The notes beneath the pieces are model-generated. The model was not told the origin of the DNA, searched no databases, and saw only the letters and a program-made list of their open reading frames with translations. A program made the translations under genes and the position numbers. From Candidatus Azobacteroides sp. (GTDB taxonomy: Bacteria; Bacteroidota; Bacteroidia; Bacteroidales; Azobacteroidaceae): a DNA stretch of 36,834 nt. The stretch spans positions 1 to 36,834 of the forward strand of contig WRFY01000105.1 of the NCBI GenBank assembly GCA_009783445.1, given 5' to 3'. This document shows, piece after piece, positions 1 to 9,479 of the stretch (positions are counted from its first letter, which is position 1; each line of letters begins with the position of its first letter).

Positions 1-226
1 GTATTTTTATAACTAATTATTATATTGGATATTACATTTTATTTGTTTCATCAAAAATGGTGATAATATATTTTTATACTAAGAAGATTTACAATTATAT
101 ACAAATTATCTGGCGGATTTTAGGTAATATAAAAAACAGTACCCATAATCTGATTTTTACTATCAATCGTTTTTCTTCTGTTTTCATAATCTCGTCGTTT
201 CAACATTTAAATATAAGTTTTGGATT

Positions 227-234
227 CAAATATA
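227..234 (-). promoter_or_regulatory. possible leftward -7 promoter box
   Basis: The minus strand reads TATATTTG, matching the Bacteroidetes TAnnTTTG box. The gene it would serve is not in the window, and the background is AT-rich, so a chance match is possible. Confidence 0.3.
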
Positions 235-356
235 AGAAAAAATTTTCTTTTTTTACTAAATAAAAATTTATTATTTCTTTTGTTCTTTTTATGTCAGTTA
301 TTTAGAAGAAATCGGAAAATTTAATCTTTTTAATAATTTATTCTATGAAAAATGAT

Positions 357-364
357 TACATTTG
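357..364 (+). promoter_or_regulatory. -7 promoter box of the CapA/NlpC fusion gene
   Basis: TACATTTG matches the Bacteroidetes TAnnTTTG box and lies 38 bases before the start codon at 403, a normal leader length. No clear -33 TTTG is seen at the usual distance. Confidence 0.6.
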
Positions 365-402
365 CCAATAAAAAAACCGAGTAATCAAAAAACGAAAAGA
401 AA

Positions 403-1977
403 ATGGAGTTTACTAAATTAAGTCTGAAAACAGTTATAACTATTCTTATTTTATCTTTTATTTCCTTGTCTATTTATGCTCAGGAAACAGTTAATGAAAA
501 CGATCTGATCTCGATTGTCGGGACGGGAGATATCATGATGGGGTCGAATTATCCTTCTGCGGATAAACTTCCTGTGGCCGACGGTAAAGATTTGTTCCGT
601 CAAGTAAAAGACGTGTTGCAAAACGCCGATGTTACCTTTGGCAATCTTGAAGGTTGCTTTTTGGATAGAGGAGGAAACGTGAAACCTTGCAAAGGGAAAA
701 ATGCTTGCTATTTTTTCCGTATGCCTGACAGATATGTAAATCACTTAGTGGATGCTGGTTACGATGTGATGAACATTGCCAATAATCACATGGGCGATTT
801 TGGCGCGCCAGGACGGGAAAACACCGTGAAAGTACTGGAGAATGCTGGCTTATATTATGCCGGCTTAAAAGACGTTTGCGAAACGGCTCGATTTGAGAAA
901 AATGGCGTCAAATACGGATTTTGTGGTTTTGCTCCGAATAGCGGAACCGTTAAAATAACCGATTTGGAATATGCCAAAAAATTAGTCTCCGGCTTGAAAA
1001 AAGATTGCGATATTGTCATCGTTTCCTTCCATGGCGGAGCGGAAGGAAAAGCGTATACCCATGTCACTCGGAAGCCAGAATCGTATTTGGGAGAGAATAG
1101 GGGAAATGTGTATGAATTTGCTCATGCTGTGATTGATGCCGGAGCGGATGTTGTTTTCGGACATGGTCCGCATGTGGTGCGCGCCGCCGAAATATACAAA
1201 GATCGATTCATTATTTATAGTATGGGAAATTTCTGCACGCCAGACGGCGTCAGCATCAGCGGCATCAACGGATATGCTCCCATCGTGAAAGTCTATACCG
1301 ATAGAACCGGAAAATTCGTAAAAGGCGAGATTATTTCCGCAATCCAAAGAGACAAAACCGGACCTGCATTGGATTCCAATCACTTGTCTGCCAAAGAAAT
1401 CAAACGATTGACTGAATCAGATTTTCCGGAAACCAATTTGTCTATTTCCAGCGAAGGACAAATCGAAAGAAAAGAGCAAAGAAGACAACAATCATCCGAT
1501 AACGATATCTTCTATATACAAAAGAATGAACCCTTAGCATGCGTTCCAGATTCTGCTGTAAACGCTTTGCTGGCGCAAGATGTGATCAATTATTCCATGC
1601 AATTTATCGGAACTCCCTATCATCGAGGAACTCAGGGGCCGACTTCCTTCGATTGTTCAGGATTTACTTCTTTCATATTTCACAATTTTGGATACAAATT
1701 GAGTCCGGGGTGTGTCACACAAGTCAATCAAGGAATCAAAATCGATCAAAAGGAACTTCGAACAGGCGATTTAATTTTCTTCAAAGGGAGAAATGCCAAT
1801 TCGGAACGAGTAGGCCATGTGGGGATCGTCGTTTCTAACAAAGGGGGAGGGGATATCACCTTTATTCATGCCAGCAGCAGAGGCGTAATCTTAGACAAAC
1901 TGAATAGTTCTTCTTATTATAAACCTCGGTATGTAACAGGACTTCGGGTGCTGAAAAACAACAACAGCAGTATATAG
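403..1977 (+). CDS. secreted CapA-like metallophosphoesterase fused to NlpC/P60 peptidase
   Basis: This 524-residue protein has a signal peptide (residues 1-26, ending YAQ). Residues 35-315 carry the PGA_cap/CapA signature: GDIMMG with D43, NLEG at 81-84, NNH at 127-129, FHGG around H210, and GHGPH at 253-257. These residues bind metal in calcineurin-type phosphoesterases. A polar linker (about 320-375) leads to an NlpC/P60 domain at 390-515 with the expected Cys-His-His set: C418 in FDCSGF, H472 in GHVGI and H489 in FIHAS. NlpC/P60 enzymes cut peptide bonds in peptidoglycan stems; CapA relatives act in poly-gamma-glutamate synthesis or related envelope chemistry. The fusion suggests a periplasmic or surface enzyme acting on a gamma-glutamyl polymer or peptidoglycan, but the substrate is inferred. 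It is a single-gene unit converging on aroC with only 18 bases between the stop codons. Confidence 0.85.
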   Translation: MEFTKLSLKTVITILILSFISLSIYAQETVNENDLISIVGTGDIMMGSNYPSADKLPVADGKDLFRQVKDVLQNADVTFGNLEGCFLDRGGNVKPCKGKNACYFFRMPDRYVNHLVDAGYDVMNIANNHMGDFGAPGRENTVKVLENAGLYYAGLKDVCETARFEKNGVKYGFCGFAPNSGTVKITDLEYAKKLVSGLKKDCDIVIVSFHGGAEGKAYTHVTRKPESYLGENRGNVYEFAHAVIDAGADVVFGHGPHVVRAAEIYKDRFIIYSMGNFCTPDGVSISGINGYAPIVKVYTDRTGKFVKGEIISAIQRDKTGPALDSNHLSAKEIKRLTESDFPETNLSISSEGQIERKEQRRQQSSDNDIFYIQKNEPLACVPDSAVNALLAQDVINYSMQFIGTPYHRGTQGPTSFDCSGFTSFIFHNFGYKLSPGCVTQVNQGIKIDQKELRTGDLIFFKGRNANSERVGHVGIVVSNKGGGDITFIHASSRGVILDKLNSSSYYKPRYVTGLRVLKNNNSSI

Positions 1978-1995
1978 GATATAAATAGGATAGTT

Positions 1996-3063
1996 TTATT
2001 TTTTCCTTTGCAGGTAATAATCGAAGAGTGTCATGGCAGCCATGGCCTCTACGATGGGAACTGCTCGCGGAAGGACGCAAGGATCGTGACGCCCTCGTAC
2101 TTTCAATACTGCCGGATTTCCGTATAGGTCGACGGTCGATTGCTCTTGCAGGAGGGTGGCAACGGGTTTGAAGGCAATACGGAAATAAATGTCTTCTCCA
2201 TTGGAAATTCCTCCTTGAATTCCTCCCGAATGATTGGTTTTCATACCTATGCTTCCATCCGCTTTGCGATAAAAAATATCATTCACTTCCGAACCCTTGT
2301 ACGGGACGCCTTCAAATCCATCGCCGTATTCGAACCCTTTTACCGCGTTGATGCTCAACATGGCATTTCCCAGCGCCGCGTGTAATTTTCCAAAAACAGG
2401 TTCGCCCCATCCTGCAGGAACTCCTCTGCAAACGCAAGTAATCACTCCCCCAATGGTATCGCCCTGCTCCTTGACTTCCTGAATTAGCTGGATCATTTGT
2501 TCGGCTACTTCCGGATCGGGACAACGTACGGGCGTCGTTTCGATTTTACCGAAATCCAATTCTTTGTAGGATTTTTTTACTTGAATACTTCCCACTTGGG
2601 AAGTATAAGCCGTGATGGAGATGTTCTGGGGTCGAAGCGCTAACTTGGCTACAGCTCCGCCTATCACTCTGGCTACGGTTTCTCTGGCGGACGACCGTCC
2701 GCCTCCTCGATGATCGCGGGCGCCATATTTCTGCCAATAGGTATAATCGGCATGCGAAGGACGGAATACCTCTTTCAAGTTATCATAGTCGGAAGAATGG
2801 TGATGACGATTCCGCACGACAAAGCCGATGGGCGTTCCGGTCGTTTTTTCTTCAAAAATACCGGACAAAAATACCACTGCATCCGCTTCGTCGCGTGAAG
2901 TAGTCAATTCGGATTGACCCGGTTTGCGTCTGTTCAATTCGCTTTGAACAAAATCTTGATCCATGAACATCCCTGAGGGACACCCATCTATGATTCCACC
3001 AACAGCTTCTCCGTGCGATTCTCCAAATGTAGTCAACCGGAATAGATTGCCAAAAGTATTCAT
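1996..3063 (-). CDS. aroC: chorismate synthase
   Basis: The 355-residue product converts 5-enolpyruvylshikimate-3-phosphate to chorismate, the last shared step of aromatic amino-acid synthesis, using reduced FMN. Family signatures are intact: GESHG near the N-terminus with H17, [14 protein letters not shown] at about 101-114, and [11 protein letters not shown] at about 120-130, which contributes to FMN and substrate binding. Length is normal for the family. The start (MNTFGNLF) is the conserved one. It lies 5 bases after slyD and should be co-transcribed from the promoter at 3670-3677. Confidence 0.97.
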   Translation of the reverse strand: MNTFGNLFRLTTFGESHGEAVGGIIDGCPSGMFMDQDFVQSELNRRKPGQSELTTSRDEADAVVFLSGIFEEKTTGTPIGFVVRNRHHHSSDYDNLKEVFRPSHADYTYWQKYGARDHRGGGRSSARETVARVIGGAVAKLALRPQNISITAYTSQVGSIQVKKSYKELDFGKIETTPVRCPDPEVAEQMIQLIQEVKEQGDTIGGVITCVCRGVPAGWGEPVFGKLHAALGNAMLSINAVKGFEYGDGFEGVPYKGSEVNDIFYRKADGSIGMKTNHSGGIQGGISNGEDIYFRIAFKPVATLLQEQSTVDLYGNPAVLKVRGRHDPCVLPRAVPIVEAMAAMTLFDYYLQRKK

Positions 3064-3068
3064 TCCTG

Positions 3069-3638
3069 TCAGTTACAACGACCTCCGCATCCGTTTTCGT
3101 CGGAATGGCCGCATTGGCTGCAATCGCCCTCAGAACCAAATTGTTCGTTATAAGTATAAGTAAAAGCTTCAATTTCTTCTTCGCTCGCTTCATGAACGTC
3201 TATGATTTCTCCTTCGAAGTGCAAGGTTTCGCCCGCCAACGGATGATTGAAATCCATTACGACTACATCGGGCTTGACTTCCAGGATAGAACCCATCAAA
3301 CGGTTGCCGTTGGAATCCATCATTGGAAGCGTTTCCCCTTCGGCAATGCGTTTTTCATCGAATATGCCGTCTATTTCAAAAAGGTGTTTGGGTAAATCCA
3401 CTACCTTTTCTTCGAAATAATCTCCATAAGCTTCATCCGGACTCAATGAGAAGGAAAACGTATCGCCTATCTGCAATCCATCGATGTTTTGTTCGAAAGC
3501 ATCCAGCATCATTCCCATACCGTACATAAATTTTAATGGATTTTCCCTTGTCGCGCTTTCCATCAATTCTCTTTCTTCCTCTTCGCCTACACTTAAATCG
3601 TATGTTAATAATACAACCTTGTCGTCAGAAATTTTCAT
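3069..3638 (-). CDS. slyD: SlyD-type FKBP peptidyl-prolyl isomerase
   Basis: This 189-residue cytoplasmic protein has the SlyD layout: a split FKBP isomerase domain (about 1-76 and 131-150) with an inserted flap (IF, about 77-130), and a Cys/His-rich tail (C173, C176, H178, C184, C188) fit for metal binding. SlyD speeds prolyl isomerisation and acts as a chaperone and nickel carrier. The tail is short compared with E. coli SlyD but keeps paired cysteines. It is the first gene of a two-gene operon with aroC; the pairing looks like shared transcription rather than shared pathway. Confidence 0.92.
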   Translation of the reverse strand: MKISDDKVVLLTYDLSVGEEEERELMESATRENPLKFMYGMGMMLDAFEQNIDGLQIGDTFSFSLSPDEAYGDYFEEKVVDLPKHLFEIDGIFDEKRIAEGETLPMMDSNGNRLMGSILEVKPDVVVMDFNHPLAGETLHFEGEIIDVHEASEEEIEAFTYTYNEQFGSEGDCSQCGHSDENGCGGRCN

Positions 3639-3669
3639 ATTATCTTTTTTTAAAATTAAATTACTTCGG

Positions 3670-3677
3670 CAAAGGTA
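3670..3677 (-). promoter_or_regulatory. -7 promoter box of slyD-aroC
   Basis: The minus strand reads TACCTTTG, an exact TAnnTTTG match, 32 bases before the slyD start. Just upstream, TCATTTTCAAATT occurs twice (3701-3713 and 3717-3729), 16 bases apart. Confidence 0.65.
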
Positions 3678-3773
3678 AACAATAATCCTGAACTATTCTC
3701 TCATTTTCAAATTTCCTCATTTTCAAATTCTCAAATTAATCTGCATTTGTCTTGGAAAAAACACAATTATTTT

Positions 3774-3804
3774 TTTGCAGATTTAAAAATAAGTTTTAAC
3801 TTTG
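3774..3804 (+). promoter_or_regulatory. promoter of tRNA-Glu and rpsT
   Basis: TTTG at 3774-3777 is followed after 19 bases by TAACTTTG at 3797-3804. This is the full sigma-ABfr arrangement (-33 TTTG, 19-21 base spacer, -7 TAnnTTTG), about 20 bases before the tRNA. Confidence 0.75.
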
Positions 3805-3823
3805 CACCCGCTAAACCCAAGAT

Positions 3824-3895
3824 GGTCCATTCGTCTATCGGTTAGGACGCAAGATTTTCATTCTTGAAAGAGGGGTTCGATTCCCCTATGGACTA
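3824..3895 (+). tRNA. tRNA-Glu (anticodon TTC)
   Basis: A complete cloverleaf folds by eye: acceptor stem GGTCCAT with ATGGACT (one G-T pair), anticodon stem CAAGA/TCTTG around loop TTTTCAT giving anticodon TTC, T stem AGGGG/CCCCT with TTCGATT loop, and discriminator A at 3895. CCA is not encoded and must be added by the nucleotidyltransferase, as is common in this phylum. It shares a promoter with rpsT downstream. Confidence 0.96.
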
Positions 3896-3934
3896 CGAAT
3901 AAAAAAACAAGTTAAAGAATAAAGAGAAGTAAGG

Positions 3935-4189
3935 ATGGCAAATCATAAATCAGCTATAAAAAGAATTCGACAAACGGTAGGCAGACGATTGCGGAATCGG
4001 TATTATGCTAAAACAGCCAGAAATGCGGTGAGAGCTTTACGCAATACCAACCAAAAAGAAGAAGCGTTAGAATTATACAAAAAAGTGAGTTCCATGCTGG
4101 ATAAGTTGGCGAAGAAAAATGTAATCCACAAAAATAAAGCAAGCAACTTGAAATCCAAATTGGCTTTACATGTTAATAAATTGAATTAA
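3935..4189 (+). CDS. rpsT: 30S ribosomal protein bS20
   Basis: The 84-residue basic protein begins [13 protein letters not shown], the hallmark start of bS20, and is rich in Lys/Arg with a long helical pattern. It binds 16S rRNA early in 30S assembly. Length is typical. The gene starts 39 bases after the tRNA-Glu and ends shortly before a strong terminator, so the two probably form one transcript. Confidence 0.97.
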   Translation: MANHKSAIKRIRQTVGRRLRNRYYAKTARNAVRALRNTNQKEEALELYKKVSSMLDKLAKKNVIHKNKASNLKSKLALHVNKLN

Positions 4190-4221
4190 GAATTGATTCT
4201 TTATTTTTTTATATAGGAAAG

Positions 4222-4253
4222 GCCGGGACTATTCATAGCTCCGGCTTTTTTTT
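4222..4253 (+). terminator. rho-independent terminator after rpsT
   Basis: GCCGG (4222-4226) pairs with CCGGC (4241-4245), with an inner CTA/TAG pairing, and is followed by an unbroken run of about nine T residues. It lies 33 bases past the rpsT stop and just before the end of the convergent hydrolase gene. Confidence 0.85.
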
Positions 4254-4266
4254 CTGCGCTTTTATC

Positions 4267-5642
4267 TTACCGGACAACCTGCTTTATCCATTCAGCTATA
4301 TCGCTCAGCGCTTCGGGCGAAATCGTTTCTTCAATATTAGTATATTCGTTAGGAAGTCCTGTCGTACAATGTTGGAACAGATGATTGAGATCGGGGTATT
4401 TTTTGATGGTTACCGAACTTTTAACCAGCGCTTTCACCTGATTCAAATTGGCGTCGGCAGGTACCTGCAAATCTTTTTCGCCATTCAATGCCAGCACAGG
4501 ACATTTTATTTTTGTTAATGCATCAAAGGGATTACAATTTATCAACGATCTATATTCGGGATTCGCCATTTGTTTAATTTCTTGTTGGAATGTCTTTTTA
4601 ATCAACTCATTTTCTTTTAACGAATCCGGTAAAGCTTTGTCGGCAAGCTTATCTATATTTTGCAAAATGAAATCATCGGGGCACTTGTTGACAATGCCGT
4701 TTGCAATATCTATAAACATCTCATTTTGTTCAATTTGAGCATCAGATATTCCCATTTTTTTGGATACTAAATAACGTTGCATACGCAACAAGCTATCTCC
4801 GGGTATAGCCATTCCCGCCAGAGACACAATATAAGCTAAAGGACTATTTTTTTCGCTTGCCAACAAGAATGCAATCGTACCGCCTTCGCTGTGTCCGATA
4901 ATTCCTATCTTTTTCGTGTTGATTTCTTTTCGCGTTTTCAGATAATTGACTGCCGCATAGGCATCCGCTGCGAAATCGTCCAGATTGGCCGTTACATAGG
5001 TACCGCTCGATTCGCCTACTCCGCGATCGTCATAGCGCAAAACAGCGATACCCTTGCGAGTCAGGTAATCGGATAATACAAGGAAAGGTTTGTGTCCGAA
5101 TACTTCTTCGTCCCGATTTTGCGGACCGCTGCCCGTTACAAGAACGGCTACCGGAAAATTCTTGCCTTCTTTCGGCCATGTAAGCGTTCCGGCAAGCCTA
5201 ATGCCCGCTTGTTTATTTTCAAATTGTACATTTTCAGAATGGTATGGATAGGGCGCCTTCGGTTCTTGCGGTCGTGCTATCGAAGTTGGACTTTCCTCTG
5301 CCTTTTTCCAGTTCAAAGGGAAAGTCATGCCGAGTTGTTTGAATGTTCCGATGATGGAGTCGGCTTGCCATACCCCTTCATATTTTCTATTCCCAAATTA
5401 GCAATCGAAAAAGTCAACTTGGCGCTTTCAAAATGAATGGCGCTTACCGGAATTCCTCTTGCTTCCTGATCTGGGCTATCCATCGTAGCCGAATAAATGC
5501 CTTCTTTTTCACTGATGTTTAGTACCAGCCTGAGTTTCGCTTCCCCTGCATTCAGTACTCCGCTCCACGCGCCTTGAATGTCTTGCGAAAAGGCAGATAC
5601 GACCCAAAACAGGCACATTGTTAATGAAATAATTCGTTTCAT
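4267..5642 (-). pseudogene. secreted alpha/beta hydrolase broken by a 1-base frameshift
   Basis: Two abutting minus-strand frames make one known architecture. The first (5325-5642) has a signal peptide (to FSQ) and the N-terminal beta domain usual in Bacteroidetes relatives. The second (4267-5328, 353 residues) is an alpha/beta hydrolase with GSGPQNRDE, RYDDRGVGES, nucleophile S147 in GHSEGG, D286 and H316. Reading the second frame upstream of its first ATG gives YEGVWQADSIIGTFKQLG, which continues the first domain. The frames would join if the A-run at 5383-5386 had one more A. It is therefore a recent inactivation, a sequencing or assembly error, or less likely slippage. It follows the GH3 gene by 39 bases and may end the GH16-GH3 operon; it could be an esterase or peptidase, and the substrate is unknown. 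Confidence 0.8.
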
Positions 5643-5681
5643 TACATGATTTTTTTTGTTTAATGTTCAAGTCCCCTGAGG

Positions 5682-7889
5682 CTATAATTCGAAATCGACA
5701 CTCGAACGGATATCTGCCGAAGAGGCGCCGATATATGCGGTGAATGTACCCGGTTCTACGATCCATTCATGATAGCGGTCGTCGAAGAATTTCAAATCAT
5801 CCATAGAAATCTCGAATTCCACTATTTTTTCTTCTCCGGGAGCCAAATTAATTTTTTGGAAAGCTTTCAGTTCCTTTATCGGACGGACCAACGACGATTC
5901 TGAATCTCCAATATAAAGTTGAACGATTTCCTTGCCTGCTTTTTTCCCTGTGTTGCGTATCGGAATGCTCACAGTCAATGTCTTATTTATCTGAAGTTTA
6001 GGAGAGGATACCGTAGCCTTGCCGTAAGCAAATTGCGTATAGCTCAATCCATGTCCAAAAGGAAACAGAGGCGCGATTTTGTTTTTATCGAACCAGCGGT
6101 AACCGACAAAAATACTTTCCTGATAATTTTCTTCCCCGTTTTCGCCCGGAAAATCACCTAAGGAATGCGCTCCTACATCGCTCAACTGAACAGGAAATGT
6201 GAACGGCAACTTACCGGAAGGATTGACTTGGCCGGTCAGTACATTCGCCAACGCATTTCCAGCTTCCGAACCCAGATACCAAGTTTCCAGAATCGCAGGA
6301 ACTTCGTTGACCCATGGCATTGCTACGGCGTTTCCAGAAATAATCGCTACGACTAAATTGCTGTTGGCTTTCGCCAATGCGCTGATGAGTTGATCCTGTT
6401 GGTAAGGAAGTCCTAATTCCTGTCGGTCGGAGCCTTCGCAATCCTGTCCTGCGTGTTTATTCAGGCCCCCGATGAAGATCACCACATCGGCCTTCTTGGC
6501 TTTTTGGCAAGCTTCGGTTATCAGTTCGTCCGCCGAACGGTTGTCCACAATGTCGGCGGCTCTAAGGCCGTCTTGCTGAGTGTCTTTTTCACCCGCGTAC
6601 CCTCGCGCGTAGTCTACCGTAACAGCCGAACCCATTTTATTTTTAATGCCCTCTAATGGTAAAATTTCATATTGAGCTTTCAGCGAAGAACTGCCTCCGC
6701 CAATGGTCATCATTTTAATGGCGTTTTCGCCGACTACCAAAATATTTTTCGTTTGATCCAAATTCAACGGCAAGATTGAACGATCGTTTTTCAGCAAAAC
6801 GATCCCCTCTTCGGCAATTTGACGGGCGGCCAAGCTGTGTTCTTGCGAAACAAACAAGCCGAAAGGACGAGTTCGATCCATCGTTGTCCGGAAAATCAGC
6901 CGCAGGATATTGCGTACTTTCTTATCCACTTCTTCTTCCTTTACTTGTCCCGATTTCAGCAAGGAGAGAAAAGGATTGGCCAGAAAATACTGATCGTAAG
7001 CATTGCTGGCGTTGCTTTTCATTCCGTCGGTCCATGTACCGAATTCCATATCCAAACCATGATAAATGGCTTGTTCCGTATTGTTGACGCCTCCCCAGTC
7101 GGAAATCACCACCCCATCGAATTTCCATTCGTCGCGCAAAATATCCTTTAGGAGATATTCGTTCTGGCAGCACCATTGTCCTTTGTAACGGTTGTATGCA
7201 CCCATAATCGCCCATGCTTTGCCTTCGGTGACGGCGGCTTTAAATGCGGGTAAATAAATTTCGTACAAAGCGCGGTCGTCTACCGTTACATTCACCCCGT
7301 GACGGTCGGTTTCCTGATTGTTTAAGGCAAAATGCTTGACGCAAGCGGCTACCCCATTTGCCTGAACGCCCTGCACATAAGGAACAACGATTCGGGAAGC
7401 TAAATAAGGGTCTTCCCCCATATATTCAAAATTCCGTCCATTTAAGGGCGTACGGTAAATGTTCACGCCGGGACCCAACAAAACATTCTTGTTCCGAAAA
7501 CGCGCTTCTTCCCCAATGGATTTTCCATACAAGGCCGCCATTTCAGGATTCCAAGTCGCAGCCAGACAAGTCAATGCGGGAAATGCCGTACAGGAATCGT
7601 TTGTCCATCCCGCCTGATTCCATTCGTCCCAAAATACTTCTGCACGGATGCCGTGAGGTCCATCAGACATCCAGTTTTCGGGAATGCCCAAACGAGGCGC
7701 TCCCGGAGAACTGAATTTGGATTGCGCATGCACCATTTTCACTTTTTCTTCTAAGGTCATACGAGACAATGCATCTTCTACTCTCTTCTCGATGGGTTGA
7801 GCATCGTCTAAGTAAACAGGCAAATTTTTCTGCGCCATCAGGCTAACCGCAAACAATTGCAACAGAATAAGACTGATCCCTTTCTTCAT
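5682..7889 (-). CDS. GH3 beta-glucosidase, periplasmic
   Basis: The 735-residue protein starts with a signal peptide (1-20, ending LMAQ). It shows the glycoside hydrolase family 3 layout: a TIM barrel with WMSDGPHG (73-80), KHFALNNQE (185-193) and the nucleophile D264 in VISDWGG, an alpha/beta sandwich with ILVVGENA and IGGLNKHAGQDCEGSDR, and a C-terminal Fn3-like domain. GH3 enzymes release single glucose (or xylose) units from the non-reducing end of oligosaccharides. It lies 4 bases after the GH16 gene, so it most likely finishes the short beta-glucans made by that enzyme. GH3 includes xylosidases and other activities, so beta-glucosidase is inferred from the company it keeps. Confidence 0.92.
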   Translation of the reverse strand: MKKGISLILLQLFAVSLMAQKNLPVYLDDAQPIEKRVEDALSRMTLEEKVKMVHAQSKFSSPGAPRLGIPENWMSDGPHGIRAEVFWDEWNQAGWTNDSCTAFPALTCLAATWNPEMAALYGKSIGEEARFRNKNVLLGPGVNIYRTPLNGRNFEYMGEDPYLASRIVVPYVQGVQANGVAACVKHFALNNQETDRHGVNVTVDDRALYEIYLPAFKAAVTEGKAWAIMGAYNRYKGQWCCQNEYLLKDILRDEWKFDGVVISDWGGVNNTEQAIYHGLDMEFGTWTDGMKSNASNAYDQYFLANPFLSLLKSGQVKEEEVDKKVRNILRLIFRTTMDRTRPFGLFVSQEHSLAARQIAEEGIVLLKNDRSILPLNLDQTKNILVVGENAIKMMTIGGGSSSLKAQYEILPLEGIKNKMGSAVTVDYARGYAGEKDTQQDGLRAADIVDNRSADELITEACQKAKKADVVIFIGGLNKHAGQDCEGSDRQELGLPYQQDQLISALAKANSNLVVAIISGNAVAMPWVNEVPAILETWYLGSEAGNALANVLTGQVNPSGKLPFTFPVQLSDVGAHSLGDFPGENGEENYQESIFVGYRWFDKNKIAPLFPFGHGLSYTQFAYGKATVSSPKLQINKTLTVSIPIRNTGKKAGKEIVQLYIGDSESSLVRPIKELKAFQKINLAPGEEKIVEFEISMDDLKFFDDRYHEWIVEPGTFTAYIGASSADIRSSVDFEL

Positions 7890-7893
7890 TTTA

Positions 7894-9261
7894 TTATTTT
7901 TTTTGATAAACCCTTACATAATCAATTTCGTACGTTGCAGGTAAAGCGCTTTCATCCACACCCTGGGCTCCTCCCCAGTCTCCGCCCCATGCAAGGTTTA
8001 ACTTGAGGTAAAAGGGAGCATTGAAAGGCCACGTATTTTTATTTTCCGTATTATCATTCAGAAATTCAAAATATTGTTTGCCGTCGACAAATCCCCGTAT
8101 GTAATCTTGCGTCCATTCTACTGCATAAACATGAAAATCCGATTCTGCTGTAGCAACAAACGTTTCAGCGGTTTTTTGCGTACCTATGGCATGGTTATAA
8201 GCGTTGCAATGAATGGACGACGAAACCCAATTCGGACGGAAACCGACTTCTTCCATAATATCGATTTCTCCATCGCCCGGCCATGTAGTAAAATTTTTGG
8301 GCATCATCCAAAATGCAGGCCAGGTACCTCTCCCGGAAGGCAATTTCAGACGGGCTTCGAAATAACCGTAAGTCCAACTCTCGCTCGTATTCATGCGAAT
8401 AGAGTAAACTTGACTGCCTACTTTCTTTGCCATAATTTTCAATGAGCCGCCGTAAATCAGCGCGCAAGTGTCTGTTCCTGCAAAACCAGCTATATAATTT
8501 TCTATTTCATGGTTTCCCCATCCTCCGGCTCCGGTTTCGTACCACCATTTTTGGGTATCTGGCATACGGAAACCTTCGAATTCGTCTTGCCAGACTAAAG
8601 AATATCCGTTAGGGACATAGCTGGGCATTTGAGTGGATTCTTGCTGTACCGTGCATTTTTTACTTGTCGATCCCGCCGTAAAAGTCAATTCTGCCGAACG
8701 GGTGGTTCCAGTATAATTAGCAGTTGCCGTTATCAAAACATTTCCGCCTCCCATCGTACCTGATGTTGGAGAACAGCTGCACCATTCGGCATTGGAAGAA
8801 ACCGTCCAATCGGTATTGGTCGTAACAGTTATCTTTTGCATGGTTCCGTCGGCTTGAATGGAGATTTCGCTGGGACTAACCGACAGAGAAATCTCTCCAT
8901 CTTGACTGATACTACATTTTTTACTGACCGAATCGGCTGTAAAAGTCAATTCTGCCGACCGCGCGGCTCCCGTATAATTGGCTGCGCTCGTTACCGAAAT
9001 GCTCGAACTTCCTGCAATGCCTGATTGTGGAGAGCAGACGCACCATTCCGCATTGGACGAAACTGCCCAATTCGTATTGGATATAACGGTTAAATTTTGG
9101 ACGCCTCCATTTATTGGAATGGCGCACTCACTCGGATTAACCGATAAATAAACCTCTCCTGTCGAAGGAGGCGGTTCCGAACTCGCAGGATCATTGGAAC
9201 CGCATCCCAAAAACAGCGAAAACAGTATCACGAAAAAAGAAAATCTATTTTTCATATTCAT
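7894..9261 (-). CDS. surface lipoprotein: two BACON domains plus GH16 beta-glucanase
   Basis: The 455-residue product has a lipoprotein signal (FLGC, C20), two BACON repeats (about 36-121 and 124-207, each with WxVSSNAEWC and ANYTGxxRSAELTFTA) and a GH16 catalytic domain (about 218-455). The GH16 active site EIDIMEEVG gives nucleophile E332, helper D334 and acid/base E337; WPAFWMM and the C-terminal YEIDYVRVY strand also fit. GH16 enzymes of this type cut beta-1,3 or mixed beta-1,3/1,4-glucan internally. BACON domains are thought to act as spacers or carbohydrate or mucin contacts at the cell surface. It is first in the GH16-GH3-hydrolase unit. No clear sigma-ABfr box was found before it. Confidence 0.93.
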   Translation of the reverse strand: MNMKNRFSFFVILFSLFLGCGSNDPASSEPPPSTGEVYLSVNPSECAIPINGGVQNLTVISNTNWAVSSNAEWCVCSPQSGIAGSSSISVTSAANYTGAARSAELTFTADSVSKKCSISQDGEISLSVSPSEISIQADGTMQKITVTTNTDWTVSSNAEWCSCSPTSGTMGGGNVLITATANYTGTTRSAELTFTAGSTSKKCTVQQESTQMPSYVPNGYSLVWQDEFEGFRMPDTQKWWYETGAGGWGNHEIENYIAGFAGTDTCALIYGGSLKIMAKKVGSQVYSIRMNTSESWTYGYFEARLKLPSGRGTWPAFWMMPKNFTTWPGDGEIDIMEEVGFRPNWVSSSIHCNAYNHAIGTQKTAETFVATAESDFHVYAVEWTQDYIRGFVDGKQYFEFLNDNTENKNTWPFNAPFYLKLNLAWGGDWGGAQGVDESALPATYEIDYVRVYQKK

Positions 9262-9479
9262 TTTTACAAAGAAAGACAGCCGAAAAAGAACGGTTGTCCT
9301 TTTTGATTTTTAGACAGTAAAATTATTATTTTATTTAGGAACAAAAAATTAATAATCAATAAAGGATTGCATCCCCCAACGGAGAACCGGTTTTGATAGG
9401 TTCTTTCTATCGAGCTTAAATCCTTATGGATGAAATGTGAAAAATGTAAGTTGTATTTTTAGAAAATGCGTTCAATTTA

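Larger units (their letters stand above)
1..402. other. AT-rich intergenic region at left edge
   Basis: No convincing gene is present. The stretch is very AT-rich with many T and A runs. The only open frame of note (57-263) is low-complexity and has no plausible start context. It holds two sigma-ABfr-like -7 boxes facing away from each other: one on the minus strand at 227-234 and one on the plus strand at 357-364. The minus one could drive a gene lying beyond the left edge, since no leftward gene begins inside the window. Confidence 0.5.

Noticed and set aside
57..263. 68-codon open frame near the left edge
   Set aside because: Composition is that of AT-rich spacer (Ile, Phe, Lys, Tyr, Asn), there is no promoter or plausible start context, and a minus-strand promoter box lies within it.
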